This document shows, one piece after another, positions 26,501 through 35,542 of a stretch of DNA of 64,000 nucleotides; positions within the stretch are counted from its first letter, which is position 1, and each line of letters opens with the position of its first letter. The translations under genes were made by a program, and so were the position numbers. The DNA is taken from contig NC_069369.1 of NCBI RefSeq assembly GCF_021730395.1, forward strand, positions 66,305,501 to 66,369,500, given 5' to 3'. This DNA is from Mercenaria mercenaria. Lineage: Eukaryota > Mollusca > Bivalvia > Venerida > Veneridae. Below the pieces are notes generated by a model, which did not search any database, had not been told where the DNA came from, and saw only the letters and a list, made by a program, of their open reading frames with translations.

Positions 26501-26922
26501 TATTTGTCCTCCACCTCTTATTCATGTGGAGAAGTTGGCAGTTACTTGTGGAGGACAGGATAGTACCAGTACAGAATCCAGGAACACTTGTTAAGTTAAC
26601 TGCCTGCTGTTACATAACTGAAATACGATTGAAAACAGTGCTACCCCCATCCCCGCCCACCCACTCATATACACAAACAGATCCTTTAAAAAGAACTATT
26701 GTAAAAGTATTTTCTCTTTTATTTAGAATTAATAATGCAAAATTTGTACCACATGGACAGAAGGTAGTGCAGTATTACATAGCAAAAGAAGGAGGACTTC
26801 TGGAGTTTGAGAAGATGTGGCGGCAACATTTTGTAGACATCATGCAGCCCAAGTATTTACCTACATTATGGTCAGTGGAACATAGACCTGAAAGGATGAA
26901 AGCAATGTGCAATAATAATTGA
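9307..26922 (+). CDS. EXD2: EXD2: membrane-anchored 3'-5' exonuclease, 12 exons
   Basis: DnaQ/DEDD-superfamily 3'-5' exonuclease; in vertebrates it is reported on mitochondria and in DNA end resection. Exons: 9307-9358, 13981-14135, 14545-14699, 17091-17213, 18242-18353, 19611-19773, 20134-20246, 21610-21781, 22771-22936, 25072-25269, 25519-25650, 26727-26922. They sum to 1737 nt, 578 residues plus TGA; remembered human EXD2 is 621. Residues 9-23 form a short hydrophobic N-terminal anchor (VAIPIAVIGGVAALW) followed by basic residues. DEDDy residues are intact: D74 and E76 (FDCEW), D149 (GCVDLR), Y202 and D206 (YAADDA). The C-terminal half carries the EXD2 zinc/HNH-like module: C383 and C386 (CVVC), then HD and C422, C425, H426 (CISCH). 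It ends with the conserved VPHG and WRQHF...MQPKYLP blocks. Residues 273-310 are acidic or basic and variable. All introns are GT-AG and phases agree throughout. Identity to human is clear along the whole length except the linker. Confidence 0.96.
9359..10489. other. EXD2 intron 1, first kilobase
   Basis: No gene or repeat I can name. Two short open frames here carry no family signature. Confidence 0.4.
10490..10546 (+). repeat. 3' end fragment of an F1 element
   Basis: TGCATCAAGGGGGGCATTTT then GTTCTACCAGCTCCTGTT matches the 3' end of the F1 copy at 17935-17976. Confidence 0.65.
10553..11494 (+). mobile_element. Tandem-core element, family F4
   Basis: Starts TTATTATACGCCCAAAGGGA and ends GCGTATATTGCCCC then GGCGGCGCTCTTGTT. 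Three core units of ~160 bases (GTGTCCGCTCTGTAACTC), each carrying AGGTCAAGGTCA (for example 10729-10740, 10886-10897, 11043-11054). The unique 3' part is shared with the copy at 16430-16900. Confidence 0.8.
11495..12245 (-). mobile_element. LINE remnant with RNase H domain
   Basis: Minus-strand reading from 12188 gives FTDGSCRGNPGPCGAG and, further on, ELVAI, ILSDSQSAIGIV and WIPGHAGISGNE, the ordered RNase H motifs (D, E, D, H). The frame is broken at least twice (after KITLNF near 11960, and after the GHAG block near 11720). Only the pol C-terminus remains. An RNase H after RT is typical of I-group LINEs. Confidence 0.75.
12252..13304 (+). mobile_element. Tandem-core element, family F2
   Basis: Starts TTTTTAGCTCAACTATTCGA, then GGCGTCGGCGTCACACC; ends GCTGTCATCCGACAGC then TCTTGTT. 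Six core units of 160-165 bases (GGTTAAGTTTTTCGTACCAG). Abuts the LINE remnant. Confidence 0.88.
13425..13486. repeat. Two-copy tandem duplication
   Basis: AAGAAAGTAGGAAAATTTAT then TCCACTTAC occurs twice back to back, about 30 bases per copy, identical by eye. Confidence 0.8.
13723..13915. mobile_element. TTAA-flanked MITE, degenerate
   Basis: TTAACCTTAAGCCTCCTGG at left, GACCAGTGCAGACCA inside, right end decayed to GTTAA. Confidence 0.6.
13981..14135 (+). CDS. EXD2: EXD2 exon 2
   Basis: Acceptor TTTCAG|TT, donor AAG|GTATAC. Finishes the anchor (VAALW), then a basic linker and the helix before the exonuclease fold (DKWAQIYLELVRRC), matching WDQIEPLLRSEL in human. Confidence 0.9.
14545..14699 (+). 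CDS. EXD2: EXD2 exon 3 (Exo I motif)
   Basis: Acceptor CTGCAG|GCA, donor AAAAG|GTCAGT. Contains FDCEW with catalytic D74 and E76, then the strand LPVALIQLATHDGFCVLVR typical of the fold. Confidence 0.95.
14700..15445. other. EXD2 intron 3, left part
   Basis: No gene or named repeat seen. Confidence 0.4.
15446..16976 (+). mobile_element. Tandem-core element, family F5
   Basis: Starts TTTTTAGCTCACCTGTCAC, a hairpin (AGCTCACCTGTCAC / GTGACAAGGTGAGCT); ends GGGCCATCATGGCCC then TCTTGTT. Six core units of ~160 bases (TTGTCTGCACAATAGCAGC). A nested F4 copy sits at 16430-16900. Confidence 0.88.
16430..16900 (+). mobile_element. F4 element nested in F5
   Basis: TATACTCCTGAAGGGACGTA through TAAGGTGTATTTTGACATA; matches 10553-11325. 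Only one core unit is kept, and the terminal CTCTTGTT block of F4 is missing. Confidence 0.8.
17091..17213 (+). CDS. EXD2: EXD2 exon 4 (Exo II motif)
   Basis: Acceptor TTTTCAG|T, donor CAGTG|GTATCA. Codes for ILKVGVASRDDGRKLL, then GCVDLRHI with catalytic D149. The donor was chosen to join exon 5 as Cys162, which human EXD2 also has there. Confidence 0.93.
17243..17976 (+). mobile_element. Tandem-core element, family F1
   Basis: Starts TTCATGTCCCCATTCGAAGA, ends GTTCTACGAGCTCTTGTG. Core units of ~140 bases with AGGTCAAAGGTCAAGGTCA (17445-17463). Begins 29 bases after the EXD2 exon 4 donor. Confidence 0.85.
18242..18353 (+). CDS. EXD2: EXD2 exon 5
   Basis: Acceptor TTTTCAG|C, donor CAG|GTGATT. 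Codes for PSQSLQGIAEGVLNV and CGDWEAEQLSQEQ, matching the human LSLKSLAETVLN and CSNWDAETLTEDQ. An antisense open frame over it is a shadow. Confidence 0.93.
18917..19395. repeat. CCTTGAAAAG-type interspersed repeat
   Basis: CCAGGGTTCCCACAGTCATT then AAAAGTCCTTGAATTTGG and several related CTTGAA blocks; the right end again has AAAGTACTTGAATTTTGAC. I remember similar text in other animal genomes but cannot name the family. Confidence 0.5.
19611..19773 (+). CDS. EXD2: EXD2 exon 6 (Exo III motif)
   Basis: Acceptor ATTTAG|GTA, donor CAAG|GTAACT. VNYAADDA holds the DEDDy Tyr202 and Asp206. It closes the exonuclease domain. Confidence 0.95.
20134..20246 (+). CDS. EXD2: EXD2 exon 7 (linker)
   Basis: Acceptor ATACAG|AT, donor AAG|GTTTGT. 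Codes for DIVDVAFKSKKLSSL, then an acidic, probably disordered stretch. The DVAFKSK block matches VVDIPFRSK in human. Confidence 0.9.
20247..21609. other. EXD2 intron 7
   Basis: No gene or nameable repeat. The open frame at 21108-21416 has no family signature. Confidence 0.4.
21610..21781 (+). CDS. EXD2: EXD2 exon 8
   Basis: Acceptor TTCCAG|CAT, donor GGTG|GTAAGT. Codes for RQRPLYYNAQLLAPDGECL and CDIRKAKWYIAKGLG, strongly like the human ARKSPLYDNCFLHAPDG and CDRRKAQWYLDKGIG. Confidence 0.94.
21782..22770. other. EXD2 intron 8
   Basis: Nothing recognised. GTGGTGAC(C/T)T(C/T)GACCAC blocks at about 22478-22494 and 22520-22537 form a short imperfect repeat. Confidence 0.35.
22771..22936 (+). 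CDS. EXD2: EXD2 exon 9 (first zinc cysteines)
   Basis: Acceptor TTTCAG|TAC, donor AA|GTGAGT. Codes for VSDDPFCVKLKFEP and NICVVCG (C383, C386), then VVPQEYRK. Confidence 0.95.
23072..23257 (+). mobile_element. 5'-truncated tRNA-derived SINE
   Basis: GAAGGTTGGTGGTTCTACCC, AATAATGCACAGAGGG and a tail GTTAAACCAAACAGAAAC match the body and tail of the full copy at 62789-63064. Confidence 0.8.
23263..23461 (+). pseudogene. Degenerate partial copies of EXD2 exon 10 (three)
   Basis: Copy A (23263-23329) reads ILSDHSSYSIVLLSISCYQ, like exon 10 ILKDHSSHDILLLCISCH. Copy B (23330-23384) has TTTCAG then GCCATTCTCGAGAACCATTC, with a one-base length difference that shifts frame. Copy C (23425-23461) has ATTTCAGATATGCCCAAGC and is cut by the F5 insertion. 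Copies repeat every 70-90 bases and include the splice acceptor. Confidence 0.75.
23462..24951 (+). mobile_element. Tandem-core element, family F5
   Basis: Starts TTTTTAGCTCACCTGTCAC, ends GGACCATCATGGTCC then TCTTGTT. About nine core units of ~146 bases (GTGACCTCTCTAGAGGCCAT). A (GTGC)n run lies at 23541-23573. Inserted into a fossil copy of exon 10. Confidence 0.92.
24952..25064 (+). pseudogene. Rest of fossil copy C and copy D of EXD2 exon 10
   Basis: 24952-25008 resembles the second third of exon 10 (TCATGTCCTCAAAAGT against TCCTGTCATCTGAAGT). 25009-25064 resembles its start (CAGATATTTTCAGGCATTCT). It runs directly into the real acceptor. Confidence 0.6.
25072..25269 (+). CDS. EXD2: EXD2 exon 10 (second zinc cysteines)
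   Basis: Acceptor ATTTCAG|A, donor GCAAA|GTAAGA. Codes for YFPAILKDHSSHDILLLCISCH; CISCH is the second metal pair. Degenerate copies of its 5' part lie upstream in the intron. Confidence 0.95.
25519..25650 (+). CDS. EXD2: EXD2 exon 11
   Basis: Acceptor CTGAAG|A with a weak pyrimidine tract, donor CAA|GTAAGT. Codes for ALLKSREKIPESRVKELEE and FYGVQSLPAELLE; matches ALLNAESLPTQRKEELLQ in human. The frame leaves only this acceptor. Confidence 0.9.
25766..25978. mobile_element. TTAA-flanked MITE
   Basis: TTAACCTTTGTCATGCTGA to CAGCAGGGTAAGGGTTAA; central palindrome GATCAGCCTGGC / GCAGTCTGATC. Confidence 0.8.
26727..26922 (+). CDS. EXD2: EXD2 exon 12 (C-terminus)
   Basis: Acceptor ATTTAG|A. Codes for NNAKFVPHGQKVVQYYIA, FEKMWRQHFVDIMQPKYLP and LWSVEHRPERM, ending at TGA 26920-26922. 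Confidence 0.95.
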
Positions 26923-27350
26923 CTGGATATTTTATGTCATATATGCCTGTATTTATTTTTGTACAAATGTTCAGTTACAATGTCACTTGAAACAACAGTC
27001 AGTACAGCTGTATTAAGGTTGAGGACCACCAATAACAGTAGGCAGTGTTAAGGTAGTGGACCACTAATAACAATTAGCAGTGTTTTGGTAGTGGACCACT
27101 AATAACAATTTCCTTTTGGATAGATATTCTTCCTATGAAATTTTAGCATGGCAGGAAACCATGTGCTCATGTATAAGCTACATTTAAAACTAATGAATGC
27201 AGATGTAGAATGTAAAGATAGGTAACTGCTCAGAAACTGCCCTTGAGTACCTTTATTCCTTTAATATGAATACATACAGATCAGTATAGAACTAGGAGAA
27301 ACCAATGATAGCACAGATACCTGGAATAAACACGTATAAAGAGAAATAAA
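26923..27350 (+). other. Likely EXD2 3' UTR with poly(A) signals and a short tandem repeat
   Basis: AATAAA occurs at 27325-27330 and 27345-27350. About three copies of a 35-base unit (GTAGTGGACCACTAATAACA) lie at 27020-27108. The true cleavage site cannot be told from sequence. Confidence 0.5.
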
Positions 27351-28280
27351 TTGTTAAAAAATGTATAAGAATGAATTACAGGTGTAACCCTAGGGAAAGA
27401 TCATATTAATCAATGTTTTAAAGCTCTTCTTGTAATATGGTTTACTAAAGGGGCATGCCAGCAAATCTAATTACAGTTTAAACTGTGTATCTCAAATTCC
27501 AGGGGGTTGAGCATATTACTTTGAGATGCCAAAATTCTTCTGAAAAAATGAAACTCTGTGTAAGTGTTTTCAGGATGGGCCTTGAAAAATTCTATGTTGT
27601 AGCCAGAATTTAGAGATAGTACCTAAGTTTTTCAAATCATAGGTTTGATGTGAAAAAGCTTTGAAATGAAGACAAATGTCCATATATTTCTCAAAAACAG
27701 AATTATAGACAATATTTTAACCAGAAGTGTGGAGTTATGAGCATTTAATATTTTCATGTTAACGAAAATTTTGTGATCAAGGAAATGTAACTCTTCTTGA
27801 AGATGGAGACCATAAGCATCAAAGGGACATAATATAGTCAATATTTTCTAATTAGGTGCATTTGATTTAACATTCAACTTTGACCTGGATTGCTAAATAA
27901 TGATCCATGATACTATGTGCTAAAAATTTAGAACATCTGGAATAGTCTATTAACAGCAAAACTATGCTTTAGCAGAATCTAAATAGTTAAGCTCTAACTG
28001 GGACTCGAACCCAGGACCTCTCACACCTAAGGCAGACACTCTACCACTTCCCTATAACAGCAGTAGCTAATAGCTATGCAGTTTAATTGCTGGATTACAT
28101 TGCGTGAACTGGAACAATAATCGGTGAACTCCGGATTATCGGCGTATTCGCTTTGTTACCTAACGGCAATATTTGTGTAAAGAAAACATATACTCTAATG
28201 CTGCCATCGTCATAATCGGTCAAATCTGCCCAAATTTCTCTGATGTGTGGTTCAGAGTATGAACTTACTAACTGGTAGTA
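27351..28280. other. Intergenic sequence with a tRNA-like fragment
   Basis: Unique AT-rich sequence. On the minus strand, 28070-27993 has TGGTAGAGTGTCTGCC and GGGTTCGAGTCCCAG. It looks like a tRNA A-arm and T-arm but no paired acceptor stem could be drawn, so it is a SINE head or tRNA relic. Confidence 0.45.
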
Positions 28281-29019
28281 TGTACCGCTATCAGCCGTTT
28301 TATATATAGTTCGTTAGTCGATCGTATAGTGGATTTTATTTAGTACATAAAAAAATGAGGTACAGAGTTCTTTAAATATGATTTATTCATTCCATATCCC
28401 GAAATTATCCTGAATTAATTAATACATAAAAATCTCTCTCTCTAGATGCACATTTAAAATAAATAATTCTATCTTTCTTAAATTAATTTATCCATAGTTC
28501 CAAAATAGTCCTTTAGAATAAAATAAGTGTAATAATAATAATTATAATTTAGAATCTTAAATGCCAAAACTGAGAGACACCCATCTTCTTACAGCTCTGC
28601 TTGAAAGCTAAGGCGCTCTGCAGCAAAAGTGCTGCCTAGCTAAGGTGCTCTCGACATCCTAACCTACTAAGCCCACCTATCAGTCTGTTAATGAGACAAG
28701 AGTTATATAGCAAAACCGTTAAGGATGATGTGTCAACTGATGACCATTTCTCATGCCACCTTAGTGGAATTAGTATATAATATATTCTAACAAGGTATAT
28801 TTAAGGAAAGCAATCCAGTAACATCTTATAATAAGGATAGATATCTGCACGTCGAATAGATACCACGGTGGCACTTGTCATGCTTTATCTAAACTTGCTG
28901 ACCCTTAAATTAGTCTCGCCTTTACTATAGTCTAGCTACTTTAAAGAAAATGAATATGATTTCAAGTTTAGAAAATAGTTAAAATCAAAATCTTATCAAT
29001 TACAATAACGATAAAGTCA
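28281..29019 (-). repeat. LTR, left copy (3' LTR in element orientation)
   Basis: TGTACCGCTATCAGCCG to GATAAAGTCA. A further 13 bases (TAGTATTATATTT) are also shared with the sequence after the other copy, so the boundary is uncertain by that much. Confidence 0.82.
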
Positions 29020-29451
29020 TAGTATTATATTTCCTTCCTTTCTTGGAAAAATAAAAGTGAGAATCACTTTTCTTTTTAAAATCAGTGCAGAAGTAGATAA
29101 AGATGTGCATCCTTACAAGACATACAATTCACACTCACACAGTCCTATCATGATAACAATGATTATATACAATTCATTTCAAGCATTTCAAATAAGGTTT
29201 CATCGTTGTGGAGGCGATAGTGGTTCGCTAGTGGGACATCATGGAGACATCAGTGAACATCTGTGAGGCGTTAGTGGTTTGATTGTAGGACAACATGGAG
29301 ACATCGGTTAAAATCAATGAGGCGATAGTGGGCAGTGGGCCATCACGTAGACATCGTTGAACATTAGTGATAGTGTTGACTTATAATTGCGTAGTCAACA
29401 CTCTGCTGTACTGAGGCTACTGTTGTACCAATACATTGTTGACCGTAACAT

Positions 29452-29873
29452 CAGGATGTTGTAGCATTACCATTGCTGTGACCATTATACCATAACACCA
29501 TTGTTCTATAAACAGTTGTACCATGACACCATTGTAAAGAGATACCATTGACCAAAAGACAGTTGTACCATAACACTAATGTACCACAGCATCTTGTACC
29601 ATAACACCAATGTACCACAGCATCGTTGTACCGTAACACTATTAGACCATATGATTGTTGGACCATAGCATCGTTGAACCATAACATCTTTGTACCATAA
29701 CATCATTGTAACATAACATCGCTGAACCATAACATCGTTGTACCATAACATCGTTCTACCATAACATCATTGTACCATAACATCGTTGTACCATAACATC
29801 ATTGTACCATAACATCGTTGAACCATAACATCGTTGTACCATAACATCATTGTACCATAACATCGTTGCATTG
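29452..29873. repeat. 16-base minisatellite inside the LTR element
   Basis: About 26 units of ACCATAACATCGTTGT and variants (CATTGT, GTTGAA). The open frames on both strands here come from the repeat. Confidence 0.85.
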
Positions 29874-32370
29874 TTGCTTGGTTGTATAAGTATTATACTC
29901 ATCAGGCTGTAAATCTCAGAGAGTGGATTGTTTTGCATGTTGAATAAACAGATAGTAGAGAGGGATTCATTCATAGTACAACGCAGAATCCAATTTATTA
30001 TTAAAAGTTTTGAAAAGATAATGATTGATCGCGGAGAGAGAGAGTTAACAGTCACTAAGAACATTCGTGCATGTGATGATATGGTAATTATCTGTCCTCC
30101 TTGTAAGTTCGACATATACATAATTTCAAATGTAACGTTGGTTAATATATCCTTCACCATATAAGTAAATTTCATTTATGCACTTTTATTCTTCGCCATG
30201 GGTATGGCCCGAAATATTCATATTCGGATACAGTGCAATATACTCCTCAACAGGTAGTGCTGATTTGAATTTCACAATAGGATTCTTGTCTTCTTCAGCA
30301 TCCATTGCCTGTTACCTTACCCTTTCTGCTAGTACCTCTTGCAAGCCAATGTCTTACAGAAAATTACTTAAGTCTATAACAAAAGCAGCAACAAACTAAA
30401 GTTATCATACCACGCACAAAGACAGGAAACCCCAACAACAACAGCAATATACCGGAATAATAAACCTGTCCATTTACCTTCATATCGCGTGATGCCTTTT
30501 TTGTCAAAGCAGACAAAGGCCACTCCAAATGAGTTTAATTACATGTTATAAGCTCCCCAAACTTAAACATTATTTTAAGTCATTTTTCTGTTAAAATGAC
30601 ATACGTTGAATGCTGCTAATGTATTGCTAGACAATTCCTTGCAAATGATACTGAGCAATAATCAGGAACCTGCAGGGTAAGAAACCATGTTTCTACTATG
30701 GTTTTCTAATAGACAGAAACGAAATAAAATGCAGCTCATGCAAATTTCATAAACACCTTTATTTCTTTCAGGTGCTATATAACAGCTTATCATTTGTTAT
30801 ATAAATAAAGTCTGTCTTCAGTATTCTAGGAGATATTTATCAATAAAACAAAAACAAGATACTCATAGACAAACAAAAATAAAACATTAATAAATTTGCC
30901 CTCACCCTAACTATTGCTATTAAATTCTAGTACTTACATATGTACAACGTAATAATTATCAAAGCCTTTCACTTATCATGCAGTGACCTATAATAAGCAA
31001 TTTACTAGTTTCAGAGAAGCTTTTTTCTTTTAATCAAAAGAAAAAATTTTGACTAGTCCTTTTTATCTACAATTAAAACAGATAAGCTACATGTAGAAGT
31101 AACCTTTTGATTTACTTAGTTTCTTGCTTTTTACAAGTAGCTTTATCTACTACTGACCTATCTTTAACAGATCGCAATAAGGTCGGAATATGAAAGGCGT
31201 CTATTGTCTTAAATCTCTAAAACTTTCCGCAAAGATAACCATATTTTTCTTGATAACACGGAATAACACATGTTGATATTCAGATGGACATTTGACCTCT
31301 TTTAAAGGACTATGATTGTGGGAATCGCTATCATTATTTGAGAAACTGATTTTTGTCCTTATTTGAACCAAAAGTATTTGTAATTTTTCTTTCTTGTCCT
31401 ATTTTGACTAAACTATCCATATCTAATAAAGACACCTCATGTGTCATGTAATGTTTGGTAATGGGTGGAATTTCGAAAATATAGGCCTACAAATGTGAAC
31501 TTGTCCATATTTTACTACACATGTTTGTGAAGTTTGCAGTTTAATAACCTGCATTGTCTACATTCTATTATAAAAAAAAAAAGATATATCCAAATCTCTT
31601 TAGACGCATATAATTTCTGGCTACCCTTAGCCTTTGTAAATCGTAGTAAATATGAACCCCAAAATTATATAAGAAACTTTTTTTCTAAAATAACATTTCT
31701 CGTCATATCAGAGAATAAAAAACAAATAATTTACTTCTTTCTACCCATTTTGAAACGAAATGATCCAATTGCAAATTTACAGGTTTTTCTTTGATAACTT
31801 TGGTTGAAGTGATAAAAAGCCATAAACTTATTATAAATCAACGTCTTATTGAATATGTTTACCAATTGTACTAAACAAGAATTTGGATTATCTGCCTTAT
31901 TGAGATAATAAACATTTTTAACTGGATACTTAAATCTTCTTTTAATGGTTTCATTTTGAGAGAAGAGTGCTAAACATTTAAACATTTTAGATGTACATAA
32001 GATACTATTTCACACTGTAAATAATCCCTTTTAAAACGACAAATCATAGATTTCTATTTACTTAATCCTGTTTATGAAAAAGTTTGCATTCCGGTCTAAT
32101 GCTGATATTGTGTGATTTTTGCCGAATGTGCGTAGCTGAAAGCCTACTTGAATTTCTGTTGCTAAACAATGGACGGCTTGCACCATACTAGAAGGAAGGG
32201 AAAAATAAACAGGACTTACAATTGTTCTGATGTATAACTTCTTATGTTGTACTTCCGTCATTCCTCTCAAAGACTGTAACTAAAACTGTCCGCCGACGAA
32301 ACTGCTCAAAATTCCTAAAAGTCTAAACATTGTTGAAAAAATATCCTGGTCACGGCACCAAGAAGAGCGA

Positions 32371-33103
32371 TGTACCCCTATCAGCCGTTTTATATATAGT
32401 TCGTTAGTCAATCGTATAGTGGATTTTATTTAGTACATAAAAAAATGAGGTACAAAGTTCTTTAAATATGATTTATTCATTCCAAATCCCGAAATTATCC
32501 TGAATTAATTAATACATAAAAATCTCTCTCTCTAGATGCACATTTAAAATAAATAATTCTATCTTTCTTAAATTAATTTATCCATAGTTCCAAAATAGTC
32601 CTTTAGAATAAAATAAGTGTAATAATAATAATTATAATTTAGAATCTTAAATGCCAAAACTGAGAGACACCCATCTTCTTACAGCTCTGCTTGAAAGCTA
32701 AGGCGCTCTGCAGCAAAAGCGCTGCCTAGCTAAGGTGCTCTCGACATCCTAACCTACTAAGCCCACCTATCAGTCTGTTAATGAGACAAGAGTTATATAG
32801 CAAAACCGTTAAGGATGATGTGTCAACTGATGACCATTTCTCATGCCACCTTAGTGGAATTAGTATATAATATATTCTAACAAGGTATATTTAAGGAAAG
32901 CAATCCAGTAACATCTTATAATAAGGATAGATATCTGCACGTCGAATAGATACCACGGTGGCACTTGTCATGCTTTACTTGCTGACCCTTAAATTAGTCT
33001 CGCCTTTACTATAGTCTAGCTTCTTTAAAGAAAATGAATATGATTTCAAGTTTAGAAAATAGTTAAAATCAAAATCTTATCAATTACAATAACGATAAAG
33101 TCA
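32371..33103 (-). repeat. LTR, right copy (5' LTR in element orientation)
   Basis: TGTACCCCTATCAGCCG to GATAAAGTCA, over 99% like the left copy outside one short gap. Confidence 0.82.
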
Positions 33104-33116
33104 TAGTATTATATTT

Positions 33117-34208
33117 ACCAGTGAAATATTACTTACACTGAATATTTTATATTTGCCCTTTTTGCAGCTGTCGAATTTTGTCCAAATATAAGTAATTATT
33201 TTACCAGTTTTGAGAGGATTTCAATTGATGGGAAATTACAGTTACAAATTAAATACCTTTCTGCAACACATGGAGTCATTAGCATTCACTGTCAATCAGT
33301 ATTATGACTAAGATCGACTGTCATTCGTTCATTTCAAAGTTTCATAGACAGAGTCCGTTGTTTACATTTTTATCGTAACCGGTGCACTTGTAAAAATCAC
33401 TTTAGTTTGAAAAATCAAAGTATGCAAAGAGCTATGGTACGGTCTCTACAGAATTTCAAGATTCGGAGGTCAAGATACCAAGTTCCAATTGAATTTTAAT
33501 TGTAACATCCACGGTTTAAAACATATCAAAGAAAGAGTTGTTTTACATGAAAATTAAACAGTTTATGAAGCATGTATATTACTCTATAAAATAATTGTAA
33601 ATTTACTGGTATATGAATAGAATTCATAGATAGAAAAGGACTGCATAAATATGCCACACTTTTTGGACAGTTCAGTGCCATTAAAATACACCATTTTCAA
33701 AGACATGTTATATATCTTCATTTTGATGCAAGTGCAATAATAGTGCTGAAATTTCAGGTAACAAGGTTTAACATAGTTTTCATCAATTCTTCATTTTTAT
33801 TTCTTTACAAATGGCCCTCTTTTTAAAGGGGGACAACTTTTAGAGAATATTTTAAGTATCCAGAATTATGGGACAGGACTGTGAAACATGTATTGGACAG
33901 GTAGATTGATTGTCAAGATGTTGTTCTTTTACCAAATATTTCTGCAGTTTGATCATATACTGCTTAACCTTAAAACAGACATTTTGTTATCAGTACTTTT
34001 AATTACTCCCTGTTATTACTTTAATTCATAACTAATGAAGGAAAGTAGTTTCTCAACAATAAATCTTGCAACTTGCACCTTTAAGAAGTTGTATGTTACA
34101 AAGGTTGTCAATTTTCAAAGGCTGTAAATGAACAGAAATAATGAAAGGCTGTAACATAGGAAATATGTGAATGCTAAGCAAGATTTTTGTTTATGAAAGC
34201 AAGATCTG
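33117..34208. other. Intergenic, nothing recognised
   Basis: AT-rich, no open frame of note, no repeat signature I can name. Confidence 0.4.
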
Positions 34209-35385
34209 TTTTTAGCTCACCTGAGCCAAAGGCTCATGGTGAGCTTTTGTGACCGCTCAATGTCCGTTGTGTGTCGTGTGTAAGTCAACATTTTCTAAAA
34301 AAATCTTCTTGAAAACCACTGGGCAGAATTACACCAAACTTCACAGGAATGATCCTTAGGTGGCCCCCTTTCAAACTGTTCAAAGAATTGAATTCCATGC
34401 AGAACTCTGGTTGCCATGGCAACCGAAAGGAAAAACTTTAAACCGCAGGGCCTAGGGCTTTGATATCTGGTGTGTAGCATCATCTAGTGGTCCTCTACTA
34501 AAATTGTTCAAATTATTCCCCTAAGGTCAAATATGGCCCCACTCCGGGGGTCACATGGTTTGTATAGACTTGTATAGGGAAAACTTTGAAAATCTTCTTG
34601 TACAAAACCACATGGCTTAGGGCTTTGATATTTGGTATGTAGCATCATCTAGTGGTCCTCTACCAATATTATTCAAATTATCCCCCTAGGGTAAAATATG
34701 GCCCTGCCCCGGGGGTCCCAAATTTTACATAGACTTATATAGGAAAAAAAGTTTAAAAACCTTCTTCTCTGAAACCACAACACTCAGACCTTTGATATTA
34801 GGTTTGTAGCATTGTCTTATGGTCCTCGACCAAAATTGTTTAAATTGTACCCCTGGGGTGAAAAGAGGCCCTGACCTGGGGGTCCCAAGTTTTATGTAGA
34901 CTTATATAGGAAAAAACTTTAAAAATCTTCTTGTCTGAAACCATATGACCTAGGCTTTTGATATTTGTTATGATGCATTGTCTAGTAGTCCTCTACCAAA
35001 ATTGTTCAGATTATGCCCCTGGGGTTAAAAGAGGCCCGCCCTGGGGTTACTTAGTTATTATACGAGTTATATAGGAAAAAATATTTAAAAAATCATCTGA
35101 TCCTATTTCCAAGACTGTTTAATTATAATTACCTGATGATCCCAAGTAACATGATGTCACTTGACTGTGACATTGACGTACTGACCTACTTTCCTGTTTT
35201 TTTAAGATACAGCCTTGAAATTTTGATGACATACACAGTTTTGCACATCAATCATAAAACTGAATTTCATTAACCATGAATATGACCTACTGACTTTCCT
35301 AATATTTTATCATCAGTTTTACATTTGAAACATGTAGCTCATATTACTCAGGTGAGCGATCCAGGGTCATCATGACCCTCTTGTT
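34209..35385 (+). mobile_element. Tandem-core element, family F5 (variant)
   Basis: Starts TTTTTAGCTCACCTGAGCC (hairpin with GGCTCATGGTGAGCT), ends GGGTCATCATGACCC then TCTTGTT. Four or five core units of ~160 bases containing TTGATATTTGGTATGTAGCA. Confidence 0.88.
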
Positions 35386-35542
35386 AACCCTTACCCTGCT
35401 AAATTTCTATAATGAACTTGTCCATCTTTCAAATTGGACAGTACCATCAACTTTTAAAAGGGCTGCTAACCAAAAAAAGATACTGACTGAATGGCGAACA
35501 GTGCAAAGGCAGATTCACTTGCCCCAGCATGATAAGGGTTAA
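35384..35542. mobile_element. TTAA-flanked MITE with internal deletion
   Basis: TTAACCCTTACCCTGCT to CAGCATGATAAGGGTTAA, 159 bases against about 213 elsewhere; the central palindrome is lost. Its left TTAA overlaps the last TT of the F5 element. Confidence 0.8.

Larger units (their letters stand above)
28281..33103 (-). mobile_element. LTR retroelement, young, no recognised gag or pol
   Basis: Two direct repeats (28281-29019, 739 bases; 32371-33103, 733 bases) differ at about six positions plus one short gap, under 1%, so the insertion is recent. Both run TG...CA. TAGTA flanks the outside (28276-28280, 33104-33108), a likely 5 bp target duplication. Next to the right repeat, in reverse, is TGGTGCCGTGACC (32347-32359), a good tRNA primer-binding site, so the element reads on the minus strand. 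The 3.35 kb interior shows no protease, RT, RNase H or integrase motif that I can see. It is probably a non-autonomous derivative; the parent family is not identifiable. Confidence 0.82.

Noticed and set aside
27993-28070. tRNA gene on the minus strand
   Set aside because: A-box and B-box text is present but I could not pair an acceptor stem or a proper anticodon stem; more likely a SINE head or relic.
29452-29873. CRISPR-like array
   Set aside because: Units of 16 bases are contiguous with no spacers, in a eukaryotic LTR element; it is a minisatellite.
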